Notes: a model not told the origin generated them from the letters alone. Shown: positions 6,879 through 16,099, counted from the first letter of the stretch. The stretch is 64,000 nucleotides of DNA from Elusimicrobiota bacterium (GCA_026388155.1 JAPLKI010000014.1:1-64000), one strand, 5' to 3'. Numbers and translations: made by a program.

Positions 6879-8510
6879 ATGTCAGATTTAATGGAAGACC
6901 CGATAGCCGGCGCCCAGAAAGAGGGCGAAAAGAAGAAACAGCCCAAAAAAGCGCGCATAGTAAGCGAAGCCCTTAAAAAATTCCGCGAAATAATGGCCAA
7001 AGCCTCCGCCGGAGGCCCGCCCGAGAAAATAGCCGCCCAGAAAGCCAAAGGCAAACTGACGGCCAGGGAGCGCATAGCGTATCTGGTTGACGAAGGCTCT
7101 TTCCAGGAAATCGGGCTGCTGGTGGAATCCCGCTGCACCGATTTCGGCATCAAGGACAAGCATATACAGGGCGACGGCGTAGTAACCGGTTTTGCCCGGG
7201 TAGGCGGCCGTTCCATCGCGCTGTTTTCGGAAGACTTCACCCAGCTTGGCGGCTCGCTCGGCCTGGCACATGCGAGAAAAATCGCGAATATCATGGATAT
7301 GGCGCTGTCAGCGCGCATACCGGTCATCGGCATTCTGGATTCCGGAGGCGCCCGCATACAGGAAGGCGTCGACAGCCTGGATGGCTACGGGGAGATTTTT
7401 TACCGGAACGTCAAATGCTCCGGCATTATTCCGCAGATCTCGGTCATACTCGGGCCTTGCGCCGGCGGCGCCGTGTATTCCCCGGCGCTGACCGATTTCG
7501 TCTTCATGGTAAAAGGCATGAGCAACATGTTCGTCACCGGCCCGGAAGTGGTAAAAGCGGCCACCGGCGAAGAAGTGGATTTTGAAACGCTGGGCGGCTC
7601 AATGACGCACGCCTCAAAATCAGGCGTCTGCCATTTTGTGGCCAATTCCGAACCCGACTGCTTCCGCCAGTTGAAAGAACTTATAGACTTCCTGCCGCAA
7701 AGCCGCTACGAAATTCCCGCGCCTACGGTAACGAAGGACCCCGAAAACCGCAAAATGTCCATTCTGGAAAGGCTGTGCGAAGTGGACCCGCGCAGGCCCT
7801 ACCGCGTGCACCATGTCGTGTGGTGGCTCTCCGACGACCACAAATTCCTTGAAGTGCATCATAACTACGCGAAAAACATCGTGGTCGGCTTTATCCGCAT
7901 GGGCGGGCAGGTGGTAGGCGTAGTCGCTAACAACCCCGCCCACATGGCCGGAGCCATTGACATTAACGCCTCTGACAAGGCGGCCCGCTTCATCAGGTTC
8001 CTGAACAACTTCAACATTCCTATATTAAGCCTGGTGGATGTGCCGGGCTACTGGCCCGGAGTGGCGCAGGAACACGGCGGCATAATCCGCCACGGCGCGA
8101 AGCTTCTTTACGCCTACTGCGAAGCGACCGTGCCGAAAGTGGCGCTGGTGCTGAGAAAGGCCTACGGCGGCGCTTACATCGCCATGAGCTCAAAGTACAT
8201 GCACAGCGATATAAACTTCTCGCTGCCGGTGGCGGAAATTGCGGTAATGGGGCCGCGCGGGGCCATTGAAATACTCTATTCAAAACAGATAAAAGAGGCC
8301 AAGGAAGAGGACCGGGAAGCCCTTAAGGCAAAACTCGCCAAGGAATACTCCGACAAATTCGCCTCGCCCTACCAAACCGCCACCACCGGTTCCATTGACG
8401 AAATAATAGAGCCGGCTGCCGCGCGCGAGCGCCTGATAAACGCTTTCAAAATGCTGGCGAATAAACGCAGACCCGGCGAACACGAACACACCGGAAACAT
8501 ACCGCTGTAA
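6879..8510 (+). CDS. Acyl-CoA carboxylase, carboxyltransferase subunit (PccB/MmdA type)
   Basis: The 543-residue protein has the two crotonase-fold lobes of biotin-dependent carboxyltransferases. The first carries LDSGGARIQEGVDSL and GPCAGGAVYSPA (oxyanion hole), the second VPGYWPGVAQEHGGIIRHG and LRKAYGGAYIAMSSK, with a C-terminal GSIDEIIEP. Length and motifs match propionyl-CoA carboxylase beta or methylmalonyl-CoA decarboxylase alpha. No biotin carboxylase or biotin carrier is visible nearby. The start at 6879 is supported by TTGGAGG just upstream; the in-frame opening from 6807 runs through the array. It might supply (methyl)malonyl-CoA to the synthase, or serve propionate metabolism. Confidence 0.92.
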   Translation: MSDLMEDPIAGAQKEGEKKKQPKKARIVSEALKKFREIMAKASAGGPPEKIAAQKAKGKLTARERIAYLVDEGSFQEIGLLVESRCTDFGIKDKHIQGDGVVTGFARVGGRSIALFSEDFTQLGGSLGLAHARKIANIMDMALSARIPVIGILDSGGARIQEGVDSLDGYGEIFYRNVKCSGIIPQISVILGPCAGGAVYSPALTDFVFMVKGMSNMFVTGPEVVKAATGEEVDFETLGGSMTHASKSGVCHFVANSEPDCFRQLKELIDFLPQSRYEIPAPTVTKDPENRKMSILERLCEVDPRRPYRVHHVVWWLSDDHKFLEVHHNYAKNIVVGFIRMGGQVVGVVANNPAHMAGAIDINASDKAARFIRFLNNFNIPILSLVDVPGYWPGVAQEHGGIIRHGAKLLYAYCEATVPKVALVLRKAYGGAYIAMSSKYMHSDINFSLPVAEIAVMGPRGAIEILYSKQIKEAKEEDREALKAKLAKEYSDKFASPYQTATTGSIDEIIEPAAARERLINAFKMLANKRRPGEHEHTGNIPL

Positions 8511-8875
8511 GGGTCCTTAAAGCAGTTACCGCTTGCTTTCCCGTCTGCCAAGACGGGCAGATTCGCCAATTCTATAGAGCGCACAAATGGTGCAACAGAA
8601 TGGCAGACAGAAGATATAATACAAGCTTATATCTTTATGATAGCCCGAATTACGAATAAACATTTAGACTATCCCATTACAAGTCCTTTTATTAAATTAT
8701 TAGTTTACCTTATACCGGCATAATCAGAAAGTGGTGGCGTACGCGGGCGCGCGCATGATATTATAGTTACAGATACCTGTTTTGGGAGGCCAGCAGTTTC
8801 TGATTCTAAGTTCTAAGCTCTAAGTTCCAAGCTCTACCTACTCTTTTCCAACCGGTTTTTTTAGGAGGTGTATCC
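8511..8875. other. Intergenic region: hairpin and heptameric array
   Basis: A perfect 7-base hairpin (CCCGTCT, 4-base loop, AGACGGG) lies near 8540 and may end transcription of the carboxyltransferase, although it lacks a clear T-run. From about 8798 to 8850 a heptameric array follows (TTCTAAG, TTCTAAG, CTCTAAG, TTCCAAG, CTCTACC). The next gene has a strong GGAGGTG Shine-Dalgarno sequence. The AT-rich 8630-8720 stretch shows no convincing gene. Confidence 0.6.
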
Positions 8876-9466
8876 ATGCCACTTGAGCGAAAGGTCAAAT
8901 ACGAAAGCGAATGCGACAGGGAATTCGCCGACTGGGTGATCGGCCAGACCGGCGGAGAGAACCTGCGCCACTGCATACAATGCGGGATTTGCAGCGCCAC
9001 CTGCCCGCTTGCCCTGTATATGGACTACACGCCCCGCAGGCTGATAAACCTCGCCCGCGCCGGCTTCAAGAAGGAAGTTTTAAGCTCTTTCACCATCTGG
9101 CTTTGCGCCAGCTGCTACGCCTGCCGCGTGGAATGCCCGAAAAAGATACAGGTGACGGATATCATGTACCTGCTTAAACGCAAAGCCATCGAAGAGGGCG
9201 TGTTCCCGCGCCGCTTCCCCATACCGGTGCTGGCGCGCGAGTTCGGCCGGATGATCTTCATGTTCGGCCGCGTCAACGAAACGTTGCTGGTCACGGATCT
9301 GTTCATCCGGACCAACTGGTTTAAATTCCTCGGTATGACGGGCCTGGGCCTGAACCTTATCCGCACCGGCCGCATGTCGGTACTGCCCGACTCCATTAAA
9401 AGCCGCGGCCAATTGCGCAAGGTGCTTAACGCCATCGACTCCGAAGAAAAACAGGAGGCCAAATGA
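8876..9466 (+). CDS. hdrC: Heterodisulfide reductase subunit C-like protein (HdrC)
   Basis: This 196-residue iron-sulfur protein has two [4Fe-4S] motifs, CIQCGICSATCP near residue 33 and CASCYACRVECP near 80, in the HdrC arrangement. HdrC passes electrons between HdrA and the catalytic HdrB subunit. The ATG is preceded by GGAGGTG, and the gene overlaps hdrB by four bases (ATGA), which indicates translational coupling. It opens a six-gene hdrCBA-mvhDGA set. Confidence 0.92.
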   Translation: MPLERKVKYESECDREFADWVIGQTGGENLRHCIQCGICSATCPLALYMDYTPRRLINLARAGFKKEVLSSFTIWLCASCYACRVECPKKIQVTDIMYLLKRKAIEEGVFPRRFPIPVLAREFGRMIFMFGRVNETLLVTDLFIRTNWFKFLGMTGLGLNLIRTGRMSVLPDSIKSRGQLRKVLNAIDSEEKQEAK

Positions 9467-10323
9467 AATACCAATATTTTCCCGGCTGCTCGCTTAAAGG
9501 CACCGGCCGCGCCTACGAAGAATCTTTCCTGGCCGTGTTCCGGGCGCTCGGCATTGAAGTCAAAGAGCTGGACGACTGGAATTGCTGCGGCGCCACCGCC
9601 TACATGTCAGTTGACGAGACCAAATCCTACGCGCTGGCCGGCCGCAACCTGGCTATAGCCGAGCGCGAAACCCCGGACGTTATAGCGCCCTGCAGCGCCT
9701 GCTACCTGGTGCTCAATAAAACCATGCTGGGGCTGAAGGAACATCCGGAGCTGCGCCGCAAGGTGACCGGCGCGCTGAAGGCCGGCGGCCTGGATTACAA
9801 AGGCACGGCAAAAGTGCGCCATCCTCTGGACGTGCTTGTAAACGACGTGGGCCTTGAAGAAATCAAGAAGCGCGTAAAGCGCCCGCTGACCGGCATGAAA
9901 TTAGCGCCTTATTACGGCTGCCAGATCGTCCGCCCCTTCGCCACCTTTGATGACCAGCATAACCCGGTAACCATGGACAAGCTTATCGAAACCGCGGGCG
10001 CCCAATGCGTGGATTGGCCGCTGAAAACCCACTGCTGCGGCGGCAGCCTTACCGGCACCGTGCCCGAAGCCGGGCTCCGCCTTGCTTACATAATTCTCAA
10101 AGAAGCCAAAAAGCGCGGAGCGCAGGCGCTGGTAACGCCCTGCCCGCTCTGCCAGTTCAACCTGGACGGCTACCAGGACCAGATAGCGCGCAAATACGAG
10201 AGAATAGACATCCCCGTGCTCTATTTCACGCAGGTGATAGGGCTTGCAATGGGCATCCCCGCGTCGGAACTCGGTATCAAGCGCGGCATTATTTCCGCCA
10301 AAGCCATATTGGCGGGGAGGTAA
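9463..10323 (+). CDS. hdrB: Heterodisulfide reductase subunit B-like protein (HdrB)
   Basis: The 286-residue protein has two cysteine-rich CCG domains: FPGCSLKGTG...WNCCGATAY...APCSACY in the first half and YYGCQIVRP...THCCGGS...TPCPLCQ in the second. In methanogens these bind the noncubane iron-sulfur clusters that reduce CoM-S-S-CoB. Bacteria usually lack that substrate, so another disulfide or low-potential acceptor must be assumed (inference). It is coupled to hdrC by overlap and to hdrA by a 3-base gap. Confidence 0.92.
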   Translation: MKYQYFPGCSLKGTGRAYEESFLAVFRALGIEVKELDDWNCCGATAYMSVDETKSYALAGRNLAIAERETPDVIAPCSACYLVLNKTMLGLKEHPELRRKVTGALKAGGLDYKGTAKVRHPLDVLVNDVGLEEIKKRVKRPLTGMKLAPYYGCQIVRPFATFDDQHNPVTMDKLIETAGAQCVDWPLKTHCCGGSLTGTVPEAGLRLAYIILKEAKKRGAQALVTPCPLCQFNLDGYQDQIARKYERIDIPVLYFTQVIGLAMGIPASELGIKRGIISAKAILAGR

Positions 10324-10326
10324 TTT

Positions 10327-12327
10327 ATGTCAGAGAATAAACCGAAACAGGAAAATCTGCCCCGCGTCGGATTTTATATCTGCCATTGCGGCAGCAACAT
10401 CTCCGGCATGATAGACGTGGCTGAAGTGCAGAAATACGTAGCCGGCCTGCCCGGCGTGGCCGTTTCGCGCGATTACAAATATATGTGCTCCGACCCCGGC
10501 CAGGAGATGATAGCCAAAGATATAAAAGAGCACAAGCTTGAGCGCCTTGTGGTGGCCGCCTGCTCGCCCAACCTGCATGAGGAAACTTTCCGCAAAGCCG
10601 CGGCCAGGGGCGGCCTTAACCCGTTCTACTTCCAGATGGTAAATATCCGCGAGCACGCCGCCTGGGTGCATACGGACAAAAAGGCCGCCACCGAAAAGGC
10701 CAAAGATCTGGTCCGCGCGGCCGTGGCCCGCGTGCGCTTCCACCAGGCCCTGGAGAAAAAACGCGTGCCGGTGGACCCCAATGTGCTGGTGGTGGGCGGC
10801 GGCATAGCCGGCATACACGCGGCTTTGACGCTCGCCAATGCCGGCAAAAAGGTAACGCTGGTGGAGCGCGACGCCACCATCGGCGGCCATATGGCCATGT
10901 TCGACAAAACCTTCCCCACGCTCGACTGCGCGGCCTGCATACTGACCCCCAAGATGTCGGCGGTAAAGGCACACCCCAATATAACGCTCTGGACCTACTC
11001 CGAGGTGAACAAGGTGGAAGGCTCCGTCGGGAATTTCAAGGTAACGGTAAAGCGCAAGCCCCGCTACGTTAAGGAAGACCTCTGCGTGGGCTGCATGGAA
11101 TGCATAGACGCCTGCGTCTTCAAGACCCCCACGTTCCCCGACAAGTTCAACCAGGGGCTGGGCAAGCGCAAGCCGGTATATATAGACTTCCCGCAGGCCA
11201 CGCCGAAAGTGGTGCTGGTGGACCCGCAAACCTGCATACAGCTTAAAACCGGCAAATGCAAAAAAACCTGCGCCGAAGCCTGCGACCGGAATGCTTTCGA
11301 TTTTGACCAGAAAGAGGAGCTGAAGGAAATACAGGTGGGCGCCATAGTGCTGGCCACCGGTTTTAAGACCTACGACGCGAAGCGCGACCACCAGTACGGC
11401 TACGGCCGCTACCCCGGCGTTTACACCGCGCTTGAAATAGAGCGCCTGGTAAACGCCTCCGGCCCCACCTCCGGCGAGATCGTGCTGCGCGACGGCAAGC
11501 ACCCCAGGGCGGTGGGCATAGTGCATTGCGTGGGCTCCCGCGACGAGAAAACCAACAAGTGGTGCTCCCGCGTGTGCTGCATGTATTCGCTGAAGCTCGC
11601 GCACCTTATAAAGGAACATTCCGGCGCCGAAGTCTACAACTTCTACATAGATATGCGCGCGCCGGGCAAGGCTTACGAAGAATTCTACGACAAGCTGCTC
11701 GGCGAGGGCGTGCACTTCATCCGGGGCCGCGTGGCCGAGATTACCGACTGGGCCATGACGCCCGACGAAGAGGGCCGCCTGGTAATGCGCGTGGAAGATA
11801 CGCTGGCCGGTTTTGTGCGGCGCATCCCTGTGGACATGGTCGTGCTGTCCACCGGCCTTGAGCCGCAGGCCGACGCGCAGGAGGTCCGCCGCCGCTTCAA
11901 TATCGGCTGCGGCACCGAAGGGTTTTTCCAGGAGCGGCATCCGAAGCTGGCCCCCGTGAACACTTTCACCGACGGGATATATATAGCCGGAGCCTGCCAG
12001 GCGCCGCGCGACATTCCCGACACCGTGGCGCAGGCGGGCGCCGCCGCGGCCGAGGCGCTGGCCCTTATAGACGCCGGGTTCGTGGAGCTTGAGCCCAACA
12101 CCTCGCATGTGATAGAGGACGAATGCTGCGGCTGCAAGTCCTGCGTGCCGCTGTGCCCCTATACCGCCATCACGTTCGACGAGGCCAAGAAAAAAGCGGT
12201 GATAAACGAGGTCCTCTGCAAGGGCTGCGGCGTATGCGCCGCGGCCTGCCCGTCCGGCTCTATACGGCAGAACCTGTTCGAGGATGACGAGATATTCAGC
12301 GAGATCAAGGGGGTACTGACGAAATGA
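10327..12327 (+). CDS. hdrA: Heterodisulfide reductase subunit A-like flavoprotein (HdrA)
   Basis: The 666-residue FAD protein is where flavin-based electron bifurcation takes place in MvhADG-HdrABC complexes. Visible parts are the N-terminal CHCGSNISG motif, the FAD dinucleotide-binding motif VVGGGIAGIHAALTLANAG near residue 155, the inserted ferredoxin segment CVGCMECIDAC near 255, and two C-terminal [4Fe-4S] motifs, CCGCKSCVPLCP and CKGCGVCAAACP. The length matches HdrA without a fused FrhB domain. The stop overlaps the start of mvhD by four bases. A long antisense frame over this gene is a codon-bias shadow. Confidence 0.93.
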   Translation: MSENKPKQENLPRVGFYICHCGSNISGMIDVAEVQKYVAGLPGVAVSRDYKYMCSDPGQEMIAKDIKEHKLERLVVAACSPNLHEETFRKAAARGGLNPFYFQMVNIREHAAWVHTDKKAATEKAKDLVRAAVARVRFHQALEKKRVPVDPNVLVVGGGIAGIHAALTLANAGKKVTLVERDATIGGHMAMFDKTFPTLDCAACILTPKMSAVKAHPNITLWTYSEVNKVEGSVGNFKVTVKRKPRYVKEDLCVGCMECIDACVFKTPTFPDKFNQGLGKRKPVYIDFPQATPKVVLVDPQTCIQLKTGKCKKTCAEACDRNAFDFDQKEELKEIQVGAIVLATGFKTYDAKRDHQYGYGRYPGVYTALEIERLVNASGPTSGEIVLRDGKHPRAVGIVHCVGSRDEKTNKWCSRVCCMYSLKLAHLIKEHSGAEVYNFYIDMRAPGKAYEEFYDKLLGEGVHFIRGRVAEITDWAMTPDEEGRLVMRVEDTLAGFVRRIPVDMVVLSTGLEPQADAQEVRRRFNIGCGTEGFFQERHPKLAPVNTFTDGIYIAGACQAPRDIPDTVAQAGAAAAEALALIDAGFVELEPNTSHVIEDECCGCKSCVPLCPYTAITFDEAKKKAVINEVLCKGCGVCAAACPSGSIRQNLFEDDEIFSEIKGVLTK

Positions 12328-12824
12328 GCGAAAAATTCGAACCTAAGATCGTGGCTTTCTTCTGCAACTGGTGCACTTACACTGCCGCCGACCTGGCCGG
12401 GGTCTCGCGACTTAAATACGCCCCGAACGTGCGCGTTATACGCGTAATGTGCTCGGGCCGCGTGGACCCGCAGTTCGTGCTGGACGCATTCGCGCGCGGC
12501 GCGGACGGCGTGCTGCTGGGCGGCTGCCACCCGGGCGACTGCCATTACGCGGAGGGCAATTATAAAACCCTGCGCCGCATGCGCATGCTTGAGCGGATGT
12601 TGAAAGCCATGGGCATTTACGACGGCCGCTTCCGCCTGGAGTGGATCTCCGGCGCGGAGGGGGACAAAGTGCGCTCCGTGGTCAACGATATGACCGAAAA
12701 AGTGCGCGCGCTCGGGCCCCTGAACCTGCCCGGCAAATTCACGGAATGGGACAAGGAAATAGAGGAGCTTGAGGCCCATGTAAACGGCGGTTCCAAAAAG
12801 GAGGCGACAGTCCATGCCCGATAA
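12324..12824 (+). CDS. mvhD: F420-non-reducing hydrogenase iron-sulfur subunit D (MvhD/FrhD)
   Basis: The 166-residue protein joins the hydrogenase to HdrA and carries the [2Fe-2S] cluster. It has the typical start AFFCNWCTYTAADLAGVSR, a middle cysteine in MCSGRVD, and the pair GGCHPGDCHY. Its length is slightly above the usual 130-140 residues because of a charged C-terminal tail. It overlaps hdrA upstream and mvhG downstream, so the three proteins are co-translated. Confidence 0.92.
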   Translation: MSEKFEPKIVAFFCNWCTYTAADLAGVSRLKYAPNVRVIRVMCSGRVDPQFVLDAFARGADGVLLGGCHPGDCHYAEGNYKTLRRMRMLERMLKAMGIYDGRFRLEWISGAEGDKVRSVVNDMTEKVRALGPLNLPGKFTEWDKEIEELEAHVNGGSKKEATVHAR

Positions 12825-13779
12825 ACCCAAAGTAGCTTTCTACTGGTGCGCGTCCTGCGGCGGCTGCGAAGAAGCGGTGGTGGACCTGGCCGAGGACATC
12901 CTTACCGTGGTGGGTGCCGTGGATATCGTGCTGTGGCCCGTAGCAATGGATTTCAAGAAAGCCGACATTGAAGCCCGGCCCGACAAGTCTATTGTAGCCG
13001 CTTTTATTAACGGCGCCGTGCGCACTTCCGAGCAGGAAGAATGGGTGCGCATGCTCCGAAAAAAGAGCCAGGTGGTGGTCTCTTTCGGCGCCTGCGCGAA
13101 CTCGGGCGGCATCCCAGCGCTGGCCAACCAATCCCGCAAAGAAGATATTCTCAAATATGTTTACGAAGATTGCCCCGGCGTGGACAACCCGGACAAAACC
13201 CGGCCCCGGATAAAATGCGAGGACGAAGGCCACACGCTTACTTTGCCCGAGCTGCGGAGCATGGTGCGTTCGCTCGACCAGGTTATAGACGTGGATTATT
13301 ACCTGCCCGGCTGCCCGCCCACCCCCAAGCTTATTATGGCCGCTGTACAGGCCCTGCTTTCAGGGAAGCTCCCGCCCAAGGGAACGGTGCTGTCGCCTGA
13401 TATAGCGCTTTGCGAGGAATGCAAGCGCAAGGATTCCAAACCCGCCGACCTCGCGCTGACCGAATTCAAGCGGCCCCACCAGATACAGATAGACCCGGAA
13501 AAGTGCCTGCTTGCGCAGGGAATAGTCTGCATGGGCCCGGCCACACGCGGCGGCTGCGAAGCCCTCTGCCCGGGGGGGAATATGGCCTGCACCGGTTGCT
13601 TCGGGCCGACCTCAAGGGTGAAAGACCAAGGCGCCAAGTTCGTCTCGTCGGTGTTTTCGAACATCGCCCCCAAAGAAGAAAAAGATATAGACGCCGTCCT
13701 TGACGGCATTCCCGACCCCATCGGGACTTTTTACCGCTACGGCCTTTCAAAGTGCCTGCTGCGGCGCAAGCTTAATTAA
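12814..13779 (+). CDS. mvhG: [NiFe] hydrogenase small subunit, group 3c (MvhG)
   Basis: The 321-residue electron-transfer subunit holds the proximal cluster next to the NiFe site. The N-terminal motif is YWCASCGGCEEAVVDLA, later cysteines are FGACANSGG and PGCPPTPKLI, and a C-terminal region with CLLAQGIVCMGPATRGGC and CTGCFGP carries the medial and distal clusters. The reading frame starts inside the end of mvhD behind an AGGAGG ribosome site. Together with mvhA it forms the H2-oxidising or H2-producing core. Confidence 0.92.
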   Translation: MPDKPKVAFYWCASCGGCEEAVVDLAEDILTVVGAVDIVLWPVAMDFKKADIEARPDKSIVAAFINGAVRTSEQEEWVRMLRKKSQVVVSFGACANSGGIPALANQSRKEDILKYVYEDCPGVDNPDKTRPRIKCEDEGHTLTLPELRSMVRSLDQVIDVDYYLPGCPPTPKLIMAAVQALLSGKLPPKGTVLSPDIALCEECKRKDSKPADLALTEFKRPHQIQIDPEKCLLAQGIVCMGPATRGGCEALCPGGNMACTGCFGPTSRVKDQGAKFVSSVFSNIAPKEEKDIDAVLDGIPDPIGTFYRYGLSKCLLRRKLN

Positions 13780-13780
13780 C

Positions 13781-13864
13781 AGCAGGGTATAGAGGCCAGG
13801 TAATAGGGGTTAGAGAAGGAATTCCTTCCCCAACCCCTCGCCTCTAGCCCCTAACCCCTAATAG
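13781..13864. repeat. Inverted heptameric array between mvhG and mvhA
   Basis: Purine-rich words (CAGGGTA, TAGAGGC, TAGGGGT, TAGAGAA) switch at a GGAATTCC centre to pyrimidine-rich words (CTTCCCC, AACCCCT, CGCCTCT, AGCCCCT, AACCCCT). The period is seven bases across the centre. AGGGGTTAGAGAAGGAA pairs with the right half with two mismatches in 17. It separates two genes that are normally adjacent. Confidence 0.85.
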
Positions 13865-13882
13865 TGATTCAAGGAGTAATAT

Positions 13883-15397
13883 ATGGACAAAACCGCTCAG
13901 AAAGTTTGGAACCAGGCGCACCAGCAGGCCAACTCCGGCCGGCGCACCGTCACCATTGACCCGATAACGCGCCTGGAAGGGCACGGCAAGATAGAGATAT
14001 TCCTAAACGACCAGGGCAACGTGGACCGGGCCTATCTGCAGATACCGGAACTGCGCGGCTTTGAAGTATTCAGCCAGGGACGCCCGGCGGAGGATATGCC
14101 GCAGATAACCTCGCGCATCTGCGGGGTATGTCCCACGGCGCATCACATGGCCGCGGCCAAAGCTCTGGACGACCTTTACGGCGTGAAATGCCACCCCGTG
14201 GGCAGGAAGATACGCGAACTGGTCTACAACGCCTTTATGCTTGAAGACCACGCCCTGCACGTGTATGTTCTGGGCGGACCGGATTTCATCGTCGGGCCCG
14301 ACGCGCCGAAGGAAATGCGCAATATCGTAGGGGTTATCGGCAAGGTGGGGCTCGACGTGGGCAAAAGAGTTATATCCATGCGCCGGCGCATCCGCGAGAT
14401 AATAAACTACGCGGGCGGCAAGGTTATCCACCCTGTTATGGGCCTGCCCGGCGGCGTGGCCAAGGGGATCTCGGCTTCTGAACTGCCGAAATTCAAAGAG
14501 ATAGCCAAAGACGGCCTGGAATTCGCAAAGTTCACCTTGCAGGTTTTCCACGACATCGTTTTAAGGAACGACGCCTATGTAAAGCTGATAACCTCGGACA
14601 CGTTCACGCATAAAACCTACTATATGGGTTTGGTGGACAAGAATAACAAGGTGAATTTCTACGACGGGGATGTGCGCGTGGTTACGCCCGAGGGCAAAGA
14701 ATACGCCAAATTCCCCATACAGAAGTACCTTGAGCATATCTCGGAGCATGTGGAACCCTGGAGCTACATTAAATTCCCTTTCCTTAAAAAAGTAGGCTGG
14801 AACGGCTTTGTGGAAGGCGGCTCAAGCGGCGTTTACGCCGTGGCTCCCATGGCGCGCCTTAACGCGGCCGACGGCATGGCCACGCCGGAAGCGCAGAAGG
14901 CGTACGAGGAATATTTCAAGGTGCTGGGCGGCAAGCCCGTGCACCATACACTGGCCAACCACTGGGCGCGCGTGGTGGAAATGCTGCAGGCCGCCGAGCG
15001 CATAGTGGAACTGGTCAACGACCCGGAACTGACCGGCAAGGAATTCCGCACCATCCCCACCAAAACCCCGAAGATAGGGGTGGGCGTGGTGGAAGCGCCG
15101 CGCGGAACGCTTATACACCAGTACGAGACCGACGAGAACGGCCTGATACGCCGGGCTAATCTTATAGTGGCTACTTTGAACAATTCCGCGCGCATAGCCA
15201 TGAGCGTGGACAAGGCGGCTAAAGGCCTTATCAAGGGCGGCAAGGTAGACGACGGCCTGCTGAACATGGTGGAGATGGCTTTCCGCGCCTATGACCCGTG
15301 CTTCGGCTGCGCCACTCACACTCTGCCCGGCGAGATGCCGATGATCGTAACGCTGCGCGACATGAAAGGCGGAGTTATCAGAGAGATCCGGCGGTAG
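13883..15397 (+). CDS. mvhA: [NiFe] hydrogenase large subunit, group 3c (MvhA)
   Basis: The 504-residue subunit carries the NiFe active site. The N-terminal ligands are in RICGVCPTAHH near residue 78 and the C-terminal ligands in DPCFGCATH near residue 473. A short tail after that histidine is the part removed by a maturation endopeptidase, and such a protease gene follows. The start has AAGGAG in front. Affiliation with group 3c rests on the preceding hdrA and mvhD genes as much as on the sequence. Confidence 0.93.
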   Translation: MDKTAQKVWNQAHQQANSGRRTVTIDPITRLEGHGKIEIFLNDQGNVDRAYLQIPELRGFEVFSQGRPAEDMPQITSRICGVCPTAHHMAAAKALDDLYGVKCHPVGRKIRELVYNAFMLEDHALHVYVLGGPDFIVGPDAPKEMRNIVGVIGKVGLDVGKRVISMRRRIREIINYAGGKVIHPVMGLPGGVAKGISASELPKFKEIAKDGLEFAKFTLQVFHDIVLRNDAYVKLITSDTFTHKTYYMGLVDKNNKVNFYDGDVRVVTPEGKEYAKFPIQKYLEHISEHVEPWSYIKFPFLKKVGWNGFVEGGSSGVYAVAPMARLNAADGMATPEAQKAYEEYFKVLGGKPVHHTLANHWARVVEMLQAAERIVELVNDPELTGKEFRTIPTKTPKIGVGVVEAPRGTLIHQYETDENGLIRRANLIVATLNNSARIAMSVDKAAKGLIKGGKVDDGLLNMVEMAFRAYDPCFGCATHTLPGEMPMIVTLRDMKGGVIREIRR

Positions 15398-15405
15398 AAG
15401 AACAG

Positions 15406-15596
15406 CCAGTTCGCAGGGCCTGTCGGGGGACTGGAACGCAAAACCGTAGTCGGCCACACCGTGGCCGCTACTCCCATCCTCAGCCTCGCCGCTATGCAAG
15501 TCTCGGCTTCCGGAGGGTTTTGCTGACCTATGGACGTGCCGTATCAAGCGCTATGCGCAACAGACGGCCTAACCCAGCTCCCCCGCCACCCACTCC
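15406..15596 (-). repeat. Structured palindromic element, copy A (with 34-bp insertion)
   Basis: On the minus strand this begins GGAGTGGGTGGCGGGGGAGC and ends with CCCCCGACAGGCCCTGCGAA. It shares with copies B (33248) and C (61309) the end stems, a conserved core (CTCCGGAAGCCGAGACTTGC in this copy) and a distal hairpin. Here the distal hairpin is GTAG-CGGCCA, loop CGGTG, TGGCCG-A-CTAC. Copy A also has a 34-base hairpin at 15536-15569, inserted after GGGTTA. It lies between mvhA and its protease gene. Confidence 0.75.
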
Positions 15597-15622
15597 ACCA
15601 ATTATTAGTTCAGAAATAAAAA

Positions 15623-16099
15623 ATGAAAAAATTCCAAAAAACACTCGTTCTTGCCTTAGGCAACGATATTCTTGGCGATGACGGAGTGGCTTTTCACGCG
15701 GCCAGGATTTTAAGCGCTGAATTCCCCGGCAGCGTTGATGTAATGGAAACCGGGGAGGCTGGGCTGCCGCTGCTTGATTTTCTTGAGCCCTACACTAAGG
15801 CTCTTATTCTTGACGCGGCGGCCACGGGCAAGTGCCCGGCGGGGACTATTCTCCGCTGGGACCGGGATGATTTCCGGCGCTGCGTGGCGCCGTCGCAGCA
15901 CGCGGCCGGGCTGCCGCATATTCTGGAGCTGGCGGAAAGGCTTGGGATGGCTTTTCCGGGGGAGCTTCAGGTGGTATGCATGGAAGTGAGAGACCCCACG
16001 GTATTCAGGGAGACTCTTACGGCGGAGGCGGAACAGGCCCTGCCCGCCATGGTGAATATGGCCCGAGAGATACTGACCGGCTGGGGCTGCCAGGATTGA
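15623..16099 (+). CDS. Hydrogenase maturation protease (HyaD/HycI family)
   Basis: The 158-residue endopeptidase removes the C-terminal tail of the hydrogenase large subunit after nickel insertion. The family start LVLALGNDILGDDGVAF gives the first metal ligand (the Asp of GDDG), VMETGEAGLPLL carries the second conserved acidic position (a Glu), and SQHAAGLPHILELA supplies the histidine. It lies downstream of mvhA, separated from it by structured element A. No clear Shine-Dalgarno sequence precedes the ATG, so separate or weak translation is possible. Confidence 0.9.
   Translation: MKKFQKTLVLALGNDILGDDGVAFHAARILSAEFPGSVDVMETGEAGLPLLDFLEPYTKALILDAAATGKCPAGTILRWDRDDFRRCVAPSQHAAGLPHILELAERLGMAFPGELQVVCMEVRDPTVFRETLTAEAEQALPAMVNMAREILTGWGCQD

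Noticed and set aside
8640-8726. 28-codon frame with ATG in the AT-rich gap before hdrC
   Set aside because: It has no ribosome site and no recognisable protein character; it is too short to support.
10330-12108. 592-codon minus-strand frame over hdrA
   Set aside because: The HdrA reading is unmistakable. The antisense frame comes from GC-rich codon use and is composed of unusual Ala/Gly/His-rich sequence.
13797-13864. Telomere-like CCCTAA repeats
   Set aside because: The CCCTAAC words are one of many word types in heptameric arrays; they are seven and not six bases long and degenerate, and the DNA continues on both sides.
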